Positions 13,157 to 24,545 of a stretch of 64,000 bases of DNA are shown piece after piece. Each line of letters begins with the position of its first letter. The first letter of the stretch is position 1. Source of the stretch: Neoechinorhynchus agilis (lineage: Eukaryota > Acanthocephala); contig CM121341.1 of NCBI GenBank assembly GCA_051530055.1, forward strand, positions 5,766,001 through 5,830,000, written 5' to 3'. The notes below the pieces were generated by a model. The model was not told the DNA's origin, did not search any database, and saw nothing but the letters and a program-made list of their open reading frames with translations. The position numbers and the translations under genes are program-made.

Positions 13157-15678
13157 ATGTATTCGTTGACCAAGCCTGAAAGGACAAGCATTGATTTGGC
13201 TACTGCCGACGACGACGACGAAGATAGACCGGCCAAAATATCATCTACAACATTAAAACCTAAAAAAACGAGACTTAAGGTTCCAAAAAAGGTATTTTAT
13301 TCGAGAGACCCCGATTTGCGCAACTTTTAAGCATAAACGAACTTTAAGAAACCATTGAAACTAGCAGAACCATTTCACTTCCTTGTCACATTCTCAATTA
13401 CAATTCAAATCTTCTGTTGTCAATCAATCCAAATAAACACAGCGTGCAAATTTCACTTCAATGGATCAGTGTGCGATGCGATGAACAAACAAAATGATTT
13501 CTCAAAGGAGGTTGAAGAGCAAGCCCAAATGACAGCTGCGATGTGGAACATGATCGGAAATAGCGGATTCGCAATCTGCAGCATTATATCTTCGAATGTT
13601 CTAGGACACTTGACAGATCGTCGACTTAGCAAAAGAACCGCATTATCCATGGTGGCGTTGGGATCAACCGTTTGCTCCTTGTATCTCATCGTCGCTGACC
13701 ATTTGTCAATGCATGTTGGATCTTATTTCCTACCTTCCGTTCTAATTCTTTATACTTCCCTTGCGGGAATGTTCGCCAGCACTTTTGTTGTTCTATCCAC
13801 TGTGAACGCCTATCTAGCTGCTGTTTTGAATCCAAGCGATAATCGAACTCTAAGATTCGCTTATCTTCAAACAGTCTACTTTGCTGCTCAAATCATCGGC
13901 CCTTATACCGCCGGAACTATGATCAACCATTTCAGTAGAAGTTCAGCTCTATGTCTGTCAATGATTTCCGGACTTCTTGCATTTATATCATTGATTTTCG
14001 ATTTACCAACCTATATTCACCAGAGGTTTGTCTCTCAAAACATGGAGTCTCTGATAATCCTTGTTTTCGCCTAAAAATTCATCTAGCCGATTTTTTTTGT
14101 AAACTTCTAGAAATAGGACTCGCAATCGCCATTCATGAAGAACGACCGAATTGCATAATTGTTTTTTTTGTAAAAATAATGGGAAACGTTCAACGGAGAT
14201 GTGTATTTTTTTATTTCTTTTGACACCAGCAAATTGAACGCTTATGTGAGCTAATGAAGATAATATTTTTGTAATAGTGACCATTTAAAAATAATGAATC
14301 GACTTGTTAACGAATGCTGGAAATCGATAATCCTGATTTACATATACAGTTGCTTTCCTTCAAAATACTCCAAACGTGTTGGATAGAAGGGAAAAGCAGA
14401 GGAAGATGCTATTCGTAATTCATCCTAACACTGGTGTTCGAGTTCTCCTATTATCATGTTGTCTAATTACGATTGCTTATAGTGGAGCAACATCTTTCTC
14501 TTACCTCTACATCAGACGTAGACCTTTCTCGTTCACGGACATGCAAGCTGGTCGATTTTTATCGGCTTTTCAACTCGTTCAAACCATTGGTCTATTAGCA
14601 CTGATACCGATCTTCACCAAAAAACTTAAACTGAGGGATATCACGATGGTCTTTATTGGATTAACCGGTAAATTGATCTATTTCCTAGCTCTAGGATTAG
14701 CTCAGAACAGGATCATGTTGTACTCAGGTGAGTAAAAGAGAAATTGAGTTGGTTTTTATGGCTGTTTCCGAAGTAGACTGTTTTCGTTAGTATGCTTGCG
14801 AATCCTAAAGTAGAACGAAACCAATTCCCGTATGTTCAGCTGGTGCCGCCTGCCAAGAAATGTTTACAACAAATCGCCCCAATTCATCATTGGGAAACAA
14901 TATTTTCAGGTAAACCAAATTCCCTTAAAAGCGTTAGCCAGCTAGTCCTTAAAAGACATAGTTTTTGGATATTTCAAAAATCAGGCGATTGACATTTCGG
15001 ATAGAGAATCGAATTCTGACGGAAACCGAGGTTGACCGAATTAGACACGATTTCGAGGTAATTCCCGTATGAAATTTGATATTATTGAGAAAAGCTATGG
15101 TTTATACCCAGAATCCATTAACGGCTAATTTCATCTTCGTTTACGGACGACGCAAACTCTATATATTTGGATCAGCCATTTAAACCCAGTCTCAAATCCC
15201 CTCTAACTTTCAACGAATAATCTTTGTTTAGCCTTAACCGCAACGTTGTTTCTATGCATCGACGGTGCATCGGTGCGTTCGATTATAATATCTCTTGTTG
15301 AACCTCATGAACACGGTGAGTTTTCCTAATTTTTATCTTCTTATAAAGCGAATGCATCAATTAGGAGAAGTGTTTGGAATGCAAAGTTCATTTCAATCTT
15401 TGGGGTTCTTAATAAGTCAAATATGTCTTCAGCCGTTGTATAGAGCCAGTGTCAGATCGCGTTTACCTGGTTCAGTTTTTATTTTGAGTTCAGCGATAAT
15501 CCTGATAACTATTCTTATGATTTCGTAAGTTTTTAAAAAACCGCCCACATTGTGCTCACGATATCCGTTTAGTATTTTTGCAAACAAAGGAGTTTTCCGC
15601 CGGGAATCCCAAGAAAGGTATCACACTCAGGAGATTCAACCTAATGAATTCGATAACCTCGTTGGTACTCACGTGTAA
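13157..15678 (+). CDS. SLC46-like major facilitator transporter, copy 2
   Basis: Paralogue of the gene at 9733 with the same exon plan. Exon 1 (13157-13291, exactly 45 codons) encodes an acidic then basic cytosolic tail with a DDDDED run. A 57-base intron leads in phase to exon 2 (13349-14036) with TM1-TM6, including LTDRRLSKRTALSM (loop 2-3) and NPSDNRTLRFAYLQ. The next exon (about 14350-14728) has YIRRRPFSFTDMQAGRFL. Further exons lie near 15230-15314, 15365-15525 and 15573-15678; the last joins in frame after GTAAGT and ends in a polar tail. The intron near 14730-15230 is much longer than its neighbours (about 500 bases). Identity to copy 1 is high in the helices and low in the tails, so this is an older tandem duplication. 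Confidence 0.84.
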
Positions 15679-16210
15679 CAATAGAAAAAAAACTTATACA
15701 ATCACTTTCTGAACAAGACGAATTGATCCTCAAATCTTCATTGACCACTTTTAGATGCCGTATCTCATAGTTCCGGCAAGTGCAATGCCGTATATTCAAT
15801 CCGATGATGGTAGTTTTGTTTCGGGTGACGCTGAAAACTATCTTAACCCTTCTATGGCATTGGATTTCGACCGAAATCGGCACGGAGAATTATTTGGACA
15901 ATTTCATGGAATTATAACGACCACAATTTGAATTTTTCAGCGTGCTCTTTATTGAGCAATTTCGTTAAAAAAATTTTTAACTGTGAATCTGATATGTAAA
16001 GCCAAAAGAGTTCTTAAATTGGTTCTCTGAGTTGAACATATTTTCTACTCTCATGTAGCATCCTTCGATCTTCTTTAACCGGGATTTTTAATTACTTTCA
16101 AAGTAATTTAGATTGTTACACAATTAAGTCTTAATAGAAATTATGATTGCTTCCCTACAAAAAATCCTCACATTGTAACCGAGATCCTTTGTTCTAAGGA
16201 ACCACCAGAG
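15679..16210. other. intergenic
   Basis: No gene or repeat recognised on either strand between the transporter stop and the PIGQ-like start. Confidence 0.5.
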
Positions 16211-17319
16211 ATGATTGATGCATATACCTATCCAAAATATCTTCTTTTTCACAGTTCCACTCTACTCCACATTCATCAAATGTATACTAATCTACGATCA
16301 CTCTATAGTCGACAACGAAGATGCCATCATCATCGCAAAAACTCCTTTTGGACCACCAATTTATTTGACATGGTCCTCGGTCATCTCACCCTCTTCGCCA
16401 TTACGAACACTTTCAAACTCTACAATATCAACCGTTCTGCATTTATCCAGTTGTTCCGGAAAATACTTTGCTTGTATCAAAAAGTTCAATGCATTTTGAA
16501 AAACAATCCATTGGGACTAAAACTCCATCTTCAATTCGTCCACATGATCGCTCGCTTCTTTGACCATCAAATGAAAGTTTGGTACACTATCATGGCATTG
16601 AGTGCATCTTCTCCAATTGGATCGTTCATTGTGAGTCTCCTAAGAATTTGTTTAATGTTCTTTGGTATATCCAGCTTTCTATGTGTTTTGGCTGATGTCT
16701 CATTCCTTTTTAAATCCTTCTGTTGTATGAGCTTCTATCAAGTACATCAGAAGGCAATACAATCAGCTTCTTCTTATTTCATGCCTATATGGCAAAACTC
16801 TATGTATTGTCCTACAGTGCTCTTTGGAAACTCTCCAAAATATTCCTTAATGATCGATATGACTCACATGGAAATAGGGACGAACGATATTCATTACAAC
16901 AACTGTACACTTCAACTCTACTCCTCACGATCGTCCTTTTTCTCATGCCTAATGTAATGGTCTTTTACGCCGTCTTTGCAGCATTCCGTTTGACCTTAAT
17001 GATAATCGGCGAAACCGTCCCAATGTGGATTTATATGGCAGTGAGATCCATTCCTTTGTATGAAGCTTTTTTGCTCATTTGTCAACCTCTGGAAATTCGA
17101 CGCAAACGACATTTAGAAGGTGAGGTTGAGACAATTGAAAGTGAGCTCTATCGACTTAAAATCGTTCATATTCAAGATAAGTCTCTGTGGACTATGAAAA
17201 AAGTGACATTTGGATGTGGCACTGAGCGTCTTGTTTTCAGTTCTTGTGCCTCTTTAATGAAGGTCGTTAAGGATCTCATTGCCGGAAATGGATTTCGAGC
17301 TCAATTAATGTCGTTTTAA
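16211..17319 (+). CDS. PIGQ/GPI1-like GPI-GlcNAc transferase subunit
   Basis: Subunit of the ER-membrane complex that transfers N-acetylglucosamine to phosphatidylinositol, the first step of GPI-anchor synthesis. The diagnostic Gpi1 segment is clear: NPLGLKLHLQF, then RFFDHQMKVWY, then two hydrophobic helices, then LWKLSKIFLNDRYDSH and YSLQQLYTSTLLLTIVLFLM, then a conserved RSIPLY. The coding frame changes twice. The second change fits an intron of 29 bases (16725 GTATGA to AAG 16753) that avoids a stop and keeps the alignment. The first exon probably starts at ATG 16218 (MHIPIQNIFFF) rather than 16211, since that frame reads more protein-like; its junction near 16.48 kb is not resolved. The tail after position 17100 is less conserved. 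Confidence 0.8.
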
Positions 17320-17873
17320 TGCACACGCGCACACAAAATGAAGATAGCTTTTAATCGAAAAAAAACTTTAAATCGAAAAAGGTTTGGTCCAGTGAAGAAA
17401 GCAACGCTTAGCTACGATTATGAGGTTCACACTTCTCCGATCACGTTAGAGATTATTGTTTCTGGAAAGCATTATTTTCGTTAATAGTTACATAAAGAAA
17501 ACGCCGATAAGTTCAGATTGTTGAATGACAAAATGTTACACTTCCCCTTCCTTCTCTCCCTTTAACGAAACGAGGACGACAATGAGTTTTTGTTTGAAGA
17601 TTGGCGTAAAAAAATAAAAAAGACTTTATCAGATCCGTGTTTTGGGAGCCACAATCTTGTAACGCGATTATCATTCGCACTTGAATGTGAACAACTTTGA
17701 TAAACGTAGTCAACATTGTGGCTCCCAAAACACGGATTTGATAAAGTCTTTTTATTTTTTTACGCCAAAAACTGAGTTTTTGAACGAAAATGAAACGTCT
17801 GTTTAAAACAGGTTTGTTAATCGATAGGACTTACCGTTGACTTCGATCATCGGTAGAAGATACCTTCTTTAAG
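17320..17873. other. intergenic, containing a palindromic element
   Basis: Short spacer between the PIGQ-like and TMEM223-like genes. Apart from the inverted-repeat element at 17600-17770 nothing is recognisable. Confidence 0.5.
17600..17770. mobile_element. MITE-like palindrome with about 55-bp arms
   Basis: Left arm about 17603-17658 and right arm about 17714-17767 are near-perfect inverted copies: GGCGTAAAAAAATAAAAAAG opens the left and its complement closes the right, and both carry CCGTGTTTTGGGAGCCACAA or its complement. The loop is about 55 bases. The arms are unrelated to those of the 244-372 family. High arm identity suggests recent formation or insertion. Confidence 0.75.
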
Positions 17874-18480
17874 ATGATCAGTCGTTTTATCCATTCGATC
17901 TCACAAGTTGGTCAGAAGCTCGTCTATTCGAATCCTTCTCGTTTAACACCATTTCTCTTACGTGGTGCCTTACTCGGAACAGGACTCACAACGATTAACC
18001 TTCTCATAGTTAGCAGAAACTTAAAATCAGTGACAAATGGATTGGACGAGTCCAAACTCAACCCTATTGGATTGCATTTTTAGAACATGTTTTCGCGCAA
18101 AGGATTTATCTCACTTTATAGTTGCGTGGAAGCTTGCTGAACAAAAGTCGGCATCAGATTGTGAACTGGTTTGACTTGATGGCATTGACTTGGGGGGGTA
18201 TTCTCATGTTACTAAGCGCCTACGGCTGCCGGCGATACGTAAAGCAAATTTTATTCAATGAGCAGCAAAGACAAGTCACAATTGAAGTTTTTGGTTTCTT
18301 AAAACGACGAGCCATAAAGGTGGACGTAAATTCGGTTTCAGCGAGAAAATCTCGAACAGGGACTCGGATGTTAAAACTAAATGTCCGATCGTATCGATTG
18401 CCATTTATCATTGATACTAATTGTCGCTTTGAAGATGAACGTGTTTTCGATCATGACATTGGACTCAACAGGGGCTTTTA
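17874..18480 (+). CDS. TMEM223-like mitochondrial inner-membrane protein
   Basis: Human TMEM223 is a mitochondrial inner-membrane protein linked to cytochrome c oxidase assembly. Here the first exon (from ATG 17874) encodes a basic N-terminus of mitochondrial targeting type and one hydrophobic segment. After a short intron ending at AG 18120, the second exon encodes another membrane helix (DLMALTWGGILMLLSAYG), then RQVTIEVFGF, and a C-terminal segment LKLNVRSYRLPFIID followed by FEDERVFDHDIG. That ending resembles the TMEM223 C-terminus (LPLKVKGRRFYFLLD, then a KLFDNTVG-like end). The exon 1 donor is uncertain. The assignment rests on this order and a partial motif match. Confidence 0.62.
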
Positions 18481-19021
18481 GTAGCAGTGTAGTCCCTTGG
18501 CAATCCATTAGACTAAGCAGCTGTTCCGTATCAGAAGTTTGAGAGACCACTTTCTTAATTGTGTGTGTACTCTTGGGTGTATGTTTGTGTTGATGGTAGT
18601 GGCATTTGTCAAAGTCACCCACACATAAATTATATAGGACTGCCTAAAACCACAATTGGACCAAGTCAGCGTGACCTTTAGCTAATCAGATCGAGAAATT
18701 CCGAGACGAGACACTGCATTCTGATAGCTGTTGGAACGCTACATCAGCGACTGCAATCATCTGCACAGTTGCGAATCGGATGATTTAATAGGCATCCAGA
18801 CTGATTAGTGGTAGCGTTAGAGATTCGAAGTACAACGGAGGTGACTCTGAGAGATCGTTACTGCCTCATTGCTTTCACGTTACGAGTCCACAACTTCATC
18901 CGGATACAACTTGGTTTTCACATTCCTTTTTTTGCCTTCACTTTCGCATGCAAAATAGGCAGAAATTATCGCTATAATTTATTTTCCGAAAAGTTGAAAT
19001 TCGGTATTAAACAAGAAAATC
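18481..19021. other. intergenic before the 92-bp array
   Basis: No gene recognised. The last part (about 19000-19080) already contains degenerate starts of the satellite, with two short units carrying GGATCCAATTTGTCGACCGG. Confidence 0.5.
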
Positions 19022-19886
19022 GGGATCCAATTTGTCGACCGGTGCAAATCATACAAGAAAATCAGGATCCAATTTGTCGACCGGTGCAAATCACACAAGA
19101 AAATCCGGATCGAATTTGTAGACTATTTTTTTGGCTTCTGGCTCACGTTATCGCATTTGTGCGAATTTGTTTTTCGGTGCAAATCACACAAGAAAATCCC
19201 GATCGAATTTGTCGACTATTTTTCTGCTTCTGGCTCACGTTATCGCATTTGTGCGAATTCGGTTTTCGGTGCAAATCACACAAGAAAATCCGGATCGAAT
19301 TTGTCGACTATTTTTTGGCTTCTGGCTCACGTTATCGCATTTGTGCGAATTCGGTTTTCGGTGCAAATCACACAAAAAAATCCGGATCGAATTTGTGGAC
19401 TATTTTTTTGGCTTCTGGCTCACGTTATCGCGTTTGTGCGAATTCGGTTTTCGGTGCAAATCACACAAGAAAATCCTGATCGAATTTGTCGACTATTTTT
19501 TGGCTTCTGGCTCACGTTATCGCATTTGTGCGAATTTGTTTTTCGGTGCAAATCACACAAGAAAATCCGGATCGAATTTGTCGACTATTTTTCTGCTTCT
19601 GGCTCACGTTATCGCATTTGTGCGAATTTGTTTTTCGGTGCAAATCACACAAAAAAATCCCGATCGAATTTGTGGACTATTTTTCTGCTTCTGGCTCACG
19701 TTATCGCGTTTGTGCGAATTCGGTTTTCGGTGCAAATCACACAAGAAAATCCTGATCGAATTTGTCGACTATTTTTTTGCTTCTGGCTCACGTTATCGCA
19801 TTTGTGCGAATTCGGTTTTCGGTGCAAATCACACAAGAAAATCCGGATCGAATTTGTGGACTATTTTTTTGGCTTCTGGCTCACGT
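19022..19886 (+). repeat. tandem satellite, 92-93 bp monomer, about 9 copies
   Basis: The phrase GGTGCAAATCACACAAGAAA recurs at intervals of 92-93 bases (starts near 19083, 19176, 19268, 19360, 19453, 19545 and onward). The middle of each monomer is GGCTTCTGGCTCACGTTATC. The first two units are truncated to about 48 bases. All three plus-strand frames stay open over long stretches because the monomer lacks most stops and its length shifts frame, so the long predicted proteins here are artefacts. No transposon ends are seen. Confidence 0.93.
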
Positions 19887-20816
19887 TTCCGTTATCGCGT
19901 TTACGTGAAAATCGTGCATTTTCCCGCACGTAATCTTTTTTTTAAAAAAATTCACTGATTTTCCAAGGACAAAAGCGTTCTGTTCAAACTTATCATCAGG
20001 TATCAAATCGCATTAATTTTCCTGAGACCTTCTTCAAAAAATCCACGTGATATTTTATGAGACACGCGTCCGTCTTGTCGAGAGCTAACGTGACATTTCC
20101 GGCTGAGCAAAGTGCAATTTGGAGACAATAATACGGTCATTACCGATCTAATCGTTAAACGCGATCTCTTCTTCGAATGATGGAATATTATGTTCCACAA
20201 TTTGTTGATCAAAAACATTATCTCATGGGATAACATTGTTTGCCCTTTTCCACTGTCTTATGTTTGTACACATTGACGACTTCTTTGAAGAGCTTTCCCT
20301 TTGTTGGACGAGTTTCGTTGTTAAAGTGCTCTCTCGACACAAAAGGAGGTATCCATTTCCCTTGCGGGAAAATTAACAACTTGCGTAAGTCGTCCATTAG
20401 GAGGCTGGTGACCACTTCCTCCAATACAGCCCAAATGGAATTCCTCGATCTCTATTTGTGATGTCTCTCTAACTCCTATGGAGCTGATTGCATCCAACGA
20501 CAACACACACCAGACCGATATCCCCTAGCTCCTACCAGTCGTAGACTGCCGAGTAGTGTACACAACACACAGAATTCCTCGATCTGCACCACAAATTCCT
20601 AGGAGATGGCGAAAAGATCTTATGGGTGTATTTTTTCTAAAATCACACATCTCGCTATCAAACTCTTCCTTTTTTTACTGAATTTCTTTTTAACCTGTGC
20701 TGCGAGATTAACAACAGTTCCTGATATTCTTGTTTCTCTTGGTGTTCGCCGTCTTCTAGTGCATTTTCTGATGTTATACTTTTTTGGTGACCATATAGAC
20801 CGATTTTGAGCTTGGA
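19887..20816. other. spacer between satellites; decayed coding traces on minus strand
   Basis: On the minus strand between about 20424 and 20090 there are protein-like stretches in changing frames. One starts MEEVVTSLLMDDLRKLL; a following one contains FDQQIVEHNIPSFEEEI with an in-frame stop shortly after. They may be remnants of a gene or mobile element, but I recognise no family. The plus strand shows nothing convincing. Confidence 0.3.
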
Positions 20817-20900
20817 ATTATTATGGTTACAAGTCTACACTCGCGGTAAATGAGTGTTTCGATCGAAAAAGACGTTCGGCGAACCTCGTAGGCTGTTCAT
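20817..20900 (-). repeat. inverted partial copy of the 166-bp satellite
   Basis: This stretch is the reverse complement of part of the array that begins at 20934: it contains GATCGAAAAAGACGTTCGGC against the array's GAATGTCTTTTTCGATCGAA, and GGTTACAAGTCT against AGACTTGTAACC. It therefore faces the array head to head across a spacer of about 40 bases, forming a large hairpin-capable junction. Confidence 0.85.
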
Positions 20901-20933
20901 CATAAAATAGAAGTAGATGAGTATTTTAGAACT

Positions 20934-23328
20934 GATGATAAAGGGCCTACGAGGTTCGCCGAATGTCTTTTTCGATCGAAACACTCATTTGCCGCGAATG
21001 AAGACTTGTAACCATAATTCCAATAATCACATTCTGCCCGGTACCTCCTCACACATCGACAATTTTTTCTTAATTTGTTATTAAAAGACCTGTGAAACTG
21101 ATGATAAACGGCATTCGAGGTTCGCCGAATGTCTTTTTCGATCGAAACACTCATTTGCCGCGAATGAAGACTTGTAACCATAATTCCAATAATCACATTC
21201 TCCCCGGTACCTCCTCACACATCGACAATTTTTTCTTAATTTGTTATTAAAAGACCTGTGAAACTGATGATAAACGGCATTCGAGGTTCGCCGAATGTCT
21301 TTTTCGATCGAAACACTCATTTGCCGCGAATGAAGACTTGTAACCATAATTCCAATAATCACATTCTCCCCGGTACCTCCTCACACATCGACAATTTTTT
21401 CTTAATTTGTTATTAAAAGACCTGTGAAACTGATGATAAACGGCATTCGAGGTTCGCCGAATGTCTTTTTCGATCGAAACACTCATTTGCCGCGAATGAA
21501 GACTTGTAACCATAATCCCAATAATCACATTCTCCCCGGTACCTCCTCACACATCGACAATTTTTTCTTAATTTGTTATTAAAAGACCTGTGAAACTGAT
21601 GATAAACGGCATTCGAGGTTCGCCGAATGTCTTTTTCGATCGAAACACTCATTTGCCGCGAATGAAGACTTGTAACCATAATTCCAATAATCACATTCTC
21701 CCCGGTACCTCCTCACACATCGACAATTTTTTCTTAATTTGTTATTAAAAGACCTGTGAAACTGATGATAAGGGCCTTCGAGGTTCGCCGAATGTCTTTT
21801 TCGATCGAAACACTCATTTGCCGCGAATGAAGACTTGTAACCATAATTCCAATAATCACATTCTCCCCGGTACCTCCTCACACATCGACAATTTTTTCTT
21901 AATTTGTTATTAAAAGACCTGTGAAACTGATGATAAAGGGCCTTCGAGGTTCGCCGAATGTCTTTTTCGATCGAAACACTCATTTGCCGCGAATGAAGAC
22001 TTGTAACCATAATTCCAATAATCACATTCTCCCCGGTACCTCCTCACACATCGACAATTTTTTCTTAATTTGTTATTAAAAGACCTGTGAAACTGATGAT
22101 AAACGGCATTCGAGGTTCGCCGAATGTCTTTTTCGATCGAAACACTCATTTGCCGCGAATGAAGACTTGTAACCATAATTCCAATAATCACATTCTCCCC
22201 GGTACCTCCTCACACATCGACAATTTTTTCTTAATTTGTTATTAAAAGACCTGTGAAACTGATGATAAACGGCATTCGAGGTTCGCCGAATGTCTTTTTA
22301 TCGAAACACTCATTTGCCGCGAATGAAGACTTGTAACCATAATTCCAATAATCACATTCTCCCCGGTACCTCCTCACACATCGACAATTTTTTCTTAATT
22401 TGTTATTAAAAGACCTGTGAAACTGATGATAAACGGCATTCGAGGTTCGCCGAATGTCTTTTTCGATCGAAACACTCATTTGCCGCGAATGAAGACTTGT
22501 AACCATAATTCCAATAATCACATTCTCCCCGGTACCTCCTCACACATCGACAATTTTTTCTTAATTTGTTATTAAAAGACCTGTGAAACTGATGATAAAC
22601 GGCATTCGAGGTTCGCCGAATGTCTTTTTCGATCGAAACACTCATTTGCCGCGAATGAAGACTTGTAACCATAATTCCAATAATCACATTCTCCCCGGTA
22701 CCTCCTCACACATCGACAATTTTTTCTTAATTTGTTATTAAAAGACCTGTGAAACTGATGATAATCGAGGTTCGCGAAGTCTTTTTCGATCGAAACACTC
22801 ATTTGCCGCGAATGAAGACTTGTAACCATAATCCAATAATCACATTCTCCGGTACCTCCTCCACATCGACAATTTTTCTTAATTTGTTATTAAAAGACCT
22901 GTGAAACTGATGATAAAGGCTTCGAGGTTCGCCGAATGTCTTTTTCGATCGAAACACTCATTTGCCGCGAATGAAGACTTGTAACCATAATTCCAATAAT
23001 CACATTCTCCCGGTACCTCCTCACACATCGACAATTTTTCTTAATTTGTTATTAAAGACCTGTGAAACTGATGATAAGCTTCGAGGTTCGCCGAATGTCT
23101 TTTTCGATCGAAACACTCATTTGCCGCGAATGAAGACTTGTAACCATAATTCCAATAATCACATTCTCCCCGGTACCTCCTCACACATCGACAATTTTTT
23201 CTTAATTTGTTATTAAAAGACCTGTGAAACTGATGATAAGGGCCTTCGAGGTTCGCCGAATGTTTTTTTCGGTCGAAACACTCATTTGCCGCGAATGAAG
23301 ACTTGTAGCCATAATTCCAATCACATTC
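20934..23328 (+). repeat. tandem satellite, 166-bp monomer, about 14 copies
   Basis: Monomers repeat every 166 bases. Landmarks are CGAGGTTCGCCGAATGTCTT, TTCGATCGAAACACTCATTT, ATTCCAATAATCACATTCTC and TTATTAAAAGACCTGTGAAA. Most copies are nearly identical; those between about 22750 and 23090 carry several scattered single-base losses, and the last copy is truncated and diverged. TTCGATCGAA is a perfect palindrome. Open frames on the minus strand are an effect of the repeat and are not genes. Confidence 0.95.
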
Positions 23329-24287
23329 CCCGCAAGTTTATTTGAGATATTTCGCGACTAGGTAACCTCACCTCATTCGGTTCATTGATTGTACAAATAT
23401 TCGAAAGCTTACAATCAATGAGGTCACCAATTTCGACATTTCTCAAAATAAACTCAAAATAAGTTATGACGATTTTCTGAATTGGTTTTTCGAGCCATCC
23501 GGGAAAAAAGCCGATAAAATTCGCGCTTAAATACAAGAGTTTATGCAAAAGCTTATTAAAATACACTTTAAATGGGCTAAAAGTGCACTTGAGGTTTAAA
23601 AAATAACTTTAAATTCTATACTTTTGCCGTCGATTCTAATAACGTGTTCACACAAATTCTTTTTTTTTTCAAAGACCGAGTAAAGATCCGCGGTTTCGAG
23701 GGTGTTTTGGTTCATTTTTTCGACAAAAGGTCTAAGAGCACTTCCACAACCATGTTGTTTTCGTTGCCATTGTTTTGTCTACAATGTCGCCATGTTTTGA
23801 TAAAGCTATCTCGTGGATTTTCCTTAAATCGAACTTCTAGGCCTCATGCAACTCGCTGATCGTTTAAAACTCAAACGCGTATGTGCAAATGAAGGCGATC
23901 AATGCGCCAAATAGAAATTTAGTGGTGAACAGTGGCTGACTATTTGTAGTTTACGAGAATAACACCAGATTAAAACAATGTCGAGTAGGCATAAACATTT
24001 GTAGATGCTCAATGATTGTTGACATCGTTCCTTACGTGAGTATATGAGGCTTGTAATCTTCTTAGTCGATTGAAGTCACACATTATATGCTTGTCGCACT
24101 TTTGCGTCCAAAAGATCCCATTTGTCGCTTAGATCATCATTAGTTATCGATTATCGGTTAGTCCATTGAATCACGACACATCATACCTCATAATTTATCT
24201 TCATCGAGCTCCTCATGATTTAAACTGACATAAAGAGTTATGTCTTCTATTATTCAGTTAATTCTCTAATTTATTTCCAATATTTCT

Positions 24288-24376
24288 AGTCAAATAATTC
24301 CGACAGTTCCTCTCAAGATTTGTATTAAAAGACGCTCCAACAATGATAAACCTTTAAGAAATGTCGGAATTATTCG
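24288..24376. mobile_element. short hairpin element with satellite-like core
   Basis: The arms GTCAAATAATTCCGACA and TGTCGGAATTATTCGAC are inverted copies around a loop carrying TATTAAAAGACGCTCCAACA then ATGATAAAC. The loop resembles the segment TATTAAAAGAC...TGATGATAAAC in the 166-bp satellite monomer, although the arms differ. Confidence 0.6.
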
Positions 24377-24454
24377 ACTTGGTATAGGAAGGGAGGGTTG
24401 CAAAACTAAGAAAAAGGGAATTAAAGAGTTATAGCGGGGAGCAATTATGGAAGA

Positions 24455-24545
24455 TTGGAAAAAGACGTTCTGCGAACCATCAGTTTTTTATAGACGAAGT
24501 TCGCAGACCGTCCTTTTAATCGAAATAATCACTTACCGCGTATTT
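24455..24545. repeat. diverged palindromic relative of the 166-bp satellite
   Basis: AAAGACGTTCTGCGAACC is followed, after a short spacer, by its near inverse GTTCGCAGACCGTCCTTTT, then TAATCGAAATAATCACTTACCGCG, which resembles the satellite's GATCGAAACACTCATTTGCCGCG. It looks like an old, rearranged copy of the head-to-head junction at 20817-20990. Confidence 0.55.

Noticed and set aside
19131-19958. Long plus-strand open frames of 223-275 codons
   Set aside because: They lie entirely in the 92-93 bp satellite, overlap in three frames and repeat the same shifted peptides; they are repeat artefacts.
20900-22829. Series of near-identical minus-strand open frames of about 93 codons
   Set aside because: Produced by the 166-bp satellite; no start context, no domain, identical copies.
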